From positions 1-23,346 of the IMG/VR virus record IMGVR_UViG_3300027865_000222: a DNA stretch of 23,346 bases, one strand, 5' to 3'. A program made the position numbers and the translations under genes. This document shows, piece by piece, positions 14,500 to 20,600 of this stretch. Position 1 is the stretch's first letter, and each line of letters starts with the position of its first letter. The stretch comes from a virus. The notes beneath the pieces were generated by a model. The model had not been told where the DNA came from, did no database searches, and saw only the letters and a program-made list of their open reading frames with translations.

Positions 14500-17400
14500 T
14501 ACTGGTACGCTAAAGTTTGCCCAAATTTTATCTCCAGAAGCAAAGGTCAAGGGGATAGTATTGGATATAATATTTAGTCCTGGACTACCCGCTATTCCGC
14601 CCAGTGGCAGTACAGAGGTTGTATCATTATAGCTACATGTACCTGGGGCATATGCAGTTACTCCGACATCTAAGACACGTACCTCACCAAAATTACCCTC
14701 ACTAACGGTGGTGGATAATAACTTAGATGTATCTATAGTATATCCCCCTGGTAAATTGATTGTTAATGTTGCTGCTGTGGGGGCTCCAGTACACGCAACT
14801 TGAACTCGACATTCTAAGGTATCCCCAATCTTCCTATAGAACCCTGTATAAGTGGCATTGCTAACCCAAGACCCTGTTGGTACAAATGAGGTCCAGCTCT
14901 CAGCGGCTGGCAGTGTTCCTCCAATAAGGTTAATAGACACTGTGTTTCTGTTGGCAAGAGCTGTTAGATCTGTGTCGCTACCCCCATTAATATATATCCT
15001 GACTTGTAGGGTATCTCCTGCTGCCATCTCTATAATAGTTGTTCCACCAGCCCCGGTATTTGTGGCTGTGGCGGTACCTTTAACATTAAGATCTAATGAA
15101 GTATGTTCAGCACCATTCTTATATACAACCAACCATGTAAACCCGGCCTCTCCCCAAGCAAGAACATCCATAACTACGTTTGAAGATATTCTATAGTATC
15201 CAGCGGTGGGAGCAGTAAACACCCAACTACCACCAGTAGTAACGGCATCATGTGTATCAATCTCTTTTGTGGGGAAGTCAAGAATAGTTAGCAAGTTGTT
15301 GGTGATAGTGGTGCCAGCACCATTGGTATATTTAGCAACAACTATTTCTCGTTCTTGGGATGTAAATCTAGTGACTTGCATTTTACTGTTGACATAGAAG
15401 CCGTAAGACCCGCCCTTAGCCAAAATTTTTGGTGATGTACTGCCGGATATCCTGCTAGCTTTGATCTTAATAGTATGCGAGCCAGCTGATAGGGCTGGAG
15501 TCATGAGAGTAAAACCAACCAGTGCAACTGCTGTCGATTCTCTATTTAAATCATACCCCACTACTATTGGTGTGCTGGAGTCAACCTGATATCCATATAC
15601 AATACCATTATCTGTGGCATCAGGCACAAACCATGAGCCCTCAAAGGTAACCTGTACACGTTCACCTTCCACTGTATTAACTGTAGCGCTTAGACCTGTT
15701 ACATCTGTCATACCACCACCCTCTGCAGCTACAAACGTATCTGTAATAGTGTGGTCAGATGCTAGAACTGTTTCTTCTACTTCTAATCCATTGATGCCCG
15801 AACCTTGAGCCAAGATAGTACATGTCCATGGTACAGAGGTATGTACAAGCATTGTTCCGGTGCCATCAATCCTCTTCCATTGTGGACGTATGGTGTGTTC
15901 ACCAGCTGCTAGATCTACAAGTAAGCTAACAGTATTATTGTGGTAAACACTTGTATCGCCAACACTAGAAACACCCATAGATTGAACTGTGCCATCATCA
16001 ATAACGGCTCCTGCCTCAAGAACTGTATAGGCGGTTCCTGCATAAGTAGATACTGTGAACTGGATTAAATGTGGACCACTAACTGGTGTTGTGAATGTCT
16101 GATTGGGCATACCTGTAATATCTACAAAGCTAGTAGAGGTACTGGTGGTAGTGGCTACAAATGAAAGCTTTTCCATATACCCACCCAGTGCTGCGTTTGG
16201 AAATGTTACTTTTGCTTCTGTTCCATCTGCCTCTACAAGTGCACCAACGAAATTAAGAGCACTGGGTTTTTCAACGATCTCTGTACCCTCGTCTTTAATA
16301 GGAATAAGACCACCGCGATGTTGGGTGGCTTGGAATCTCGCTATTGTATCTGTACCATTACTTCGAACGCTCCAACTAGAACTAGCAGTACATGACGCTC
16401 TGAGTTTAATCGTATGTGAACCTGCTGTGACAAAATTTATAGCTTGGGCAAAACTAGCATTATATATGCTAAATAATGAGTCTCCAGAATCATTAATAAG
16501 ATATACTTTGTCGTCTGTGCCGCCATCTACCTGTAAAAAGAAAAAGAACCCATCTAATCCACCAGAAGAACTAATATACTGAGCTACACCTGAAAAATTA
16601 AACATCACTTCTTCACCCTCTATTGTATTAATAGTAACTTCAAGCCCTGTGTCGGCAACTGTAGCAGAATTAATAGTGGTACTAGATGACCCAAGGTCAT
16701 CTTTAGTTACAATAGTGCCAGCGCCAATGCCAAGAGATTTAAAACGAGTAACTTGGAATGCATTATCTTTATAGTTATTTGCGACGGCTCCCAAAAATAC
16801 GGCATCACCTACACCACTTACGGCAACTAGCTTAATCGTATGTTGACCAGCTGAAAGCGGCGCTGTCATTGTTGTGAAATCACATGGGAAACCCGTACCT
16901 GCAGTTGTATCCCCATTGTGATATCCAGTCTCTACTGGGGTATCACTATCAACTTGATAACCGAACACAACATCATAAGTGGCAGGTATACTAACACTAC
17001 CATTATAAGATACTTGTACGCGTTCACCCTCTAGAGTATTGACCACACACTGTACAGTAGAAACCTGTGCCATATTACTACCCGGTTGGTCAATATATGC
17101 TGCCGTAACAGTGAAATCTATATCTAGTCTATCCTCGATTACTTCTAGACCGTTAATGCCAGCTCCTTGAGCTTGAATATCTAGTGTCCACCCATAGGTC
17201 GCATCAAATGTGGGGGTTCCTGATCCAGAACTACGTTTCCATTGGGGTCGGATCGTGTGCTCACCAGCTGTAAGGTCAATATTATTTATGAAGGTTGATC
17301 TATCATGATTAGAGGTAGCATTATGATAAAATGCACCTAACGAAACAATAATAGAATCATCAATAAGAAGTTGGAATCCTGCTCCTGCTCCGGAAGTAGC

Positions 17401-17622
17401 GGCATAAAAATCTGCAGTAAATATAAAGTTGTGAGGTCCAGAGACTGGCGTTGTAAAGGTTTGATTTGGCATACCCGCCACATCAACAAAAGTTGCACTA
17501 GTAGTACTGGTTGGTGATGCATCAAATGCGAGGTGTTCTAGATAGCCACCTACCCCACCATTAAGACCTTCTAATTCTGTCAGTACTTTTGCATCGGTTA
17601 AATTATAATTGGCATCAGACAT
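14494..17622 (-). CDS. Modular tail fibre-like protein with C1q-like and terminal beta domains
   Basis: 1042 residues. A short leader (1-24) is followed by modules A (25-160), B (161-300), C (301-434), a 45-residue linker (435-479), A (480-614) and B (615-752). Each module is a beta-sandwich-like unit with a GxHTI motif near its end (AGEHTIRPQW, AGQHTIKLVA, AGSHTIKLRA). Residues about 771-900 look like a C1q/TNF-type jelly roll (GGSWVFTAPTAGYYRISSNV), and 905-1042 form another domain seen in phage fibres (YRKIGDTLECRV, then TINLPGGYTID). The ATG is preceded by AAGGAG, which overlaps the stop of the upstream gene. The last domains are the likely receptor-contacting tip. Assignment as a fibre is by architecture, not by a named homologue. 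Confidence 0.82.
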   Translation of the reverse strand: MSDANYNLTDAKVLTELEGLNGGVGGYLEHLAFDASPTSTTSATFVDVAGMPNQTFTTPVSGPHNFIFTADFYAATSGAGAGFQLLIDDSIIVSLGAFYHNATSNHDRSTFINNIDLTAGEHTIRPQWKRSSGSGTPTFDATYGWTLDIQAQGAGINGLEVIEDRLDIDFTVTAAYIDQPGSNMAQVSTVQCVVNTLEGERVQVSYNGSVSIPATYDVVFGYQVDSDTPVETGYHNGDTTAGTGFPCDFTTMTAPLSAGQHTIKLVAVSGVGDAVFLGAVANNYKDNAFQVTRFKSLGIGAGTIVTKDDLGSSSTTINSATVADTGLEVTINTIEGEEVMFNFSGVAQYISSSGGLDGFFFFLQVDGGTDDKVYLINDSGDSLFSIYNASFAQAINFVTAGSHTIKLRASCTASSSWSVRSNGTDTIARFQATQHRGGLIPIKDEGTEIVEKPSALNFVGALVEADGTEAKVTFPNAALGGYMEKLSFVATTTSTSTSFVDITGMPNQTFTTPVSGPHLIQFTVSTYAGTAYTVLEAGAVIDDGTVQSMGVSSVGDTSVYHNNTVSLLVDLAAGEHTIRPQWKRIDGTGTMLVHTSVPWTCTILAQGSGINGLEVEETVLASDHTITDTFVAAEGGGMTDVTGLSATVNTVEGERVQVTFEGSWFVPDATDNGIVYGYQVDSSTPIVVGYDLNRESTAVALVGFTLMTPALSAGSHTIKIKASRISGSTSPKILAKGGSYGFYVNSKMQVTRFTSQEREIVVAKYTNGAGTTITNNLLTILDFPTKEIDTHDAVTTGGSWVFTAPTAGYYRISSNVVMDVLAWGEAGFTWLVVYKNGAEHTSLDLNVKGTATATNTGAGGTTIIEMAAGDTLQVRIYINGGSDTDLTALANRNTVSINLIGGTLPAAESWTSFVPTGSWVSNATYTGFYRKIGDTLECRVQVACTGAPTAATLTINLPGGYTIDTSKLLSTTVSEGNFGEVRVLDVGVTAYAPGTCSYNDTTSVLPLGGIAGSPGLNIISNTIPLTFASGDKIWANFSVPVL
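15367..16185 (-). repeat. Fibre repeat unit VI (A-B only)
   Basis: A (GGYMEKLSFVATT) and B (VEGERVQVTFEGSW, ending MQVTRFTSQ) are present, then the array switches to the C1q-like tip instead of a C module. Confidence 0.83.
16173..16323 (-). repeat. Conserved 151-base linker, copy 1
   Basis: Encodes the end of C (HRGGLIPIKDEG), KPSALNFVGALVEADGTEAK and the first residues of A. Matches copies at 19419-19569 and 22350-22500 without gaps; the differences are largely at third codon positions. Confidence 0.88.
16186..17550 (-). repeat. Fibre repeat unit V (A-B-C-linker) in the downstream fibre gene
   Basis: Complete unit of 1365 bases, opening GGYLEHLAF (A), then B with NTLEGERVQVSYNG and C with AGTIVTKDDL, closing with the linker KPSALNFVGALVEADG. 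Confidence 0.85.
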
Positions 17623-17631
17623 AGTCTCTCC

Positions 17632-20600
17632 TTAAATGCTAAACCAGTTGGTTCCATCACTATACAGTCTCATTGAACCGTAGTTTACAGTGATAGGAAG
17701 TGAAGCTGCTCCATCAATGGTTTGGGCTACTTCTGTGGCTATGGTAATATTGCTAGCTGCGGCACCACCAGATTCATCTTTTATGGTAATAATCTTACCA
17801 AGTATTGTGTCCGCTGTTCTTAATGTAATTGTAATACCTGCAGCAGTACACCCTACGATTGTAGACCCATCCGTATTTGTGCTACTTCCTGCTATCTGCC
17901 TAGTAAACTCTGGCGTATTGACATCACCTAGATCGATGTCCTTATCTGGCATAGATACTGTACGTACTGTACTAGTGGTAATGCCGGATGCCTCAAAGGC
18001 TATTTCTTTTGTGTTGTCCCCATTGTCTTGGACTCTAAATGTATCATCAGTGAAATCGGTTCCGCCACCAGGGATAGTAATCAATGCTTTACTGCCCGAT
18101 TGTGTGACTACCACTCCAGAGCCTGCGAAGTTAAGAGCAGATGGTTTATCTACAATATCTACTCCGTCGTCCTGTACTGGAATGAGTCCACCGCGATGCT
18201 GAATGGCTTGTAGTGTTGGAACAAAACCAGCTACATAGTTTGCACCCGATAAATACCAAGTGCCTATAGAATAGGCTGCCTGTACTTTAATTGTATGTTG
18301 ACCCGCTGTGAGAGCAGGTGTTACCCAGGAGTGAGTTAAGCCTTTTCTAGCTTGAGTACCTACATTATTATAGTTATATAAAATTGGAGAATCAGTAGTT
18401 CCGTCAATTTCAAATTTAACCAACATACCTAAAATAGTAGAACCAGTAGGTCGACCAACGCCAGTAAAGACTAAGTGTACCTGTTCATCAGCAATAGTAT
18501 CAATGGTGACCTCTAGACCAGTGTCCATATATGTCGGGCCTGATGTAGAAATAGTGACATCTGTAGCTAGTGTATCTTCTGTGACAATTGTGCCAGCGCC
18601 AATACCAAAGGATTTATATCGAACAACTTGCATCCTTGCGTCAGTGGCTGTGGTATCTGTACCATAAAGTTTTGCTGAACCGGCAGACTGCCCTGCCAAC
18701 AATTTAACGGTATGTTGCCCCGCCGTAAATGGACCAATCATCTTAGTGACATATAACCCTTGTACAGTATTGTTCTGTCGATCTAATTCATAGTGCAGTA
18801 CTACTGTAGGGTCAGCATCAATTTGATAGTGTATAGTAAAATCATCAGTACCAGATGCGCTTAAGTGTAAACTACCTATAAATTTAAGTTCTACATATTC
18901 TCCTTCAAGTGTATTGACATCGACAGACAATCCAGTAATAGCTACTGGAACAGTATTACTTCCTGTTACAGTATACTCAGTAGCGATAGTAGCTTCTTGT
19001 ATTTCGAGACCATTAATACCTGTGCCCTGAGCTGAGACTGTTAGGAAGGTTGGAATATTGGCATTACGTCTTATACCAACAACCGATACCTTTACTTCTA
19101 AATCAACCGTATGTTCACCACTGGCTAAATTAGCAAAGCCCCTGAATGTAGCACGCTCATGTGCCGATGCCGTAGCAGTATACATACGCCACGTATCTGT
19201 ATCACCTATGATTATTTCACTGGCTGTACCTTTATCTATAATAACTCTATAGTAGCCGACACTAGCAGCAGATGTTATATATCCACCAGTCGATAATTCA
19301 AATAGATGTGAACCACTAACTGGGGTAGTAATGGTCTGCTGTGTGGTTCCTGTCATTGTTGCATACGATGTGCTTGTATCGTCATCATTGCCGGATGGAT
19401 ATCTTTCGATAATATTTTCCATATACCCACCAAGCGCCGCGTTTGGAAATGTAACTTTCGCTTCAGTTCCATCTGCCTCGACCTGTGCACCAACAAAATT
19501 AAGTGCTGAAGGTTTTTCGACTATCTCCAGACCATCGTCTTTGATTGGAATTAACCCACCACGATGCTGAGTCGCAGCAATCCAAGAAGGACCACCAAGG
19601 CTACCATCTCTCAAGGTAGGTTGAGCTGAACCAGAAACATAGTACATTCTTAACTTAACAGTATGTTCACCTGCTGATAAAGCTGGAGTTACCCATGGTA
19701 ATGCACTCCATTTACGCTGACTACTTGTGCTATCATTGTGATACATGAAGGGTGAGTCGGTGACACCATCAAGTTGGTATCTTACCTGATAAAGCAGAGA
19801 ACCAGAACCTGTACTTACATGTGCGGCACCATCCATAGTTACTCTTTCACCTTCTATAGCATTAAAGGTAACTTCTAGACCTGTGTCATACCATGTAGTG
19901 TGGGTAGTGGGTACAAAGTTAGAGGTAAGTATATCTTCTGTAATAATTGTGCCAGCACCAATGCCAAAGGATTTATGACGAATCAATTGCATCTTACAAC
20001 TATGGTTGTTTGCTGTATCACCACGGACGATAGGATCTCCCCCACCAGAACTAGAGGCGGTTAAATCAATTGTATGTTGTCCGGCTGAAAGCGGATCTGT
20101 AAATACAGAAAAACTTATAGTGCCATCACTGACATTGGCGTTCCACGCATCATTAACTATAATAGGAGTTCCACTATCAATTCTATAACCAATATATATA
20201 TCTGTGCTACTTGTTAAATACGCGACACCATTAAATTTAATTTCTATCTGTTCATTCTCTAAAGTATTAATAGTAGCAGATAAATCTGTAATTGGTTCCA
20301 TCCCTACACCGGGTACATCTGCGTAAACAGCTGTTACGGTAAAATCTGCACCACGTGTAGCTTCTATAACCTCTAACCCATTGATACCTGAACCTTGGGC
20401 CTGAATAACCATTGGCCAACTCGTACCAGCAACAAGAACGGAAGCGCCTGCACTGTTCGCTTTCCATTGTGGTCTAATAGTATGAGAACCCGCTGCCAGA
20501 TCAACAACAGCATATATTGTTCTTCGATACCATTCACCCGTGTTGTTGAGATTTATTGTGCCCATTGATTGAGCAGCCCCATCATCAACAACTATACCAA

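Noticed and set aside
17690-18202. Plus-strand open frame opposite the fibre gene, along with several similar ones from 14852 to 23107
   Set aside because: They mirror the minus-strand fibre codons, have low-complexity Ser/Val/Pro sequence and no ribosome sites; the minus-strand products have clear module structure.
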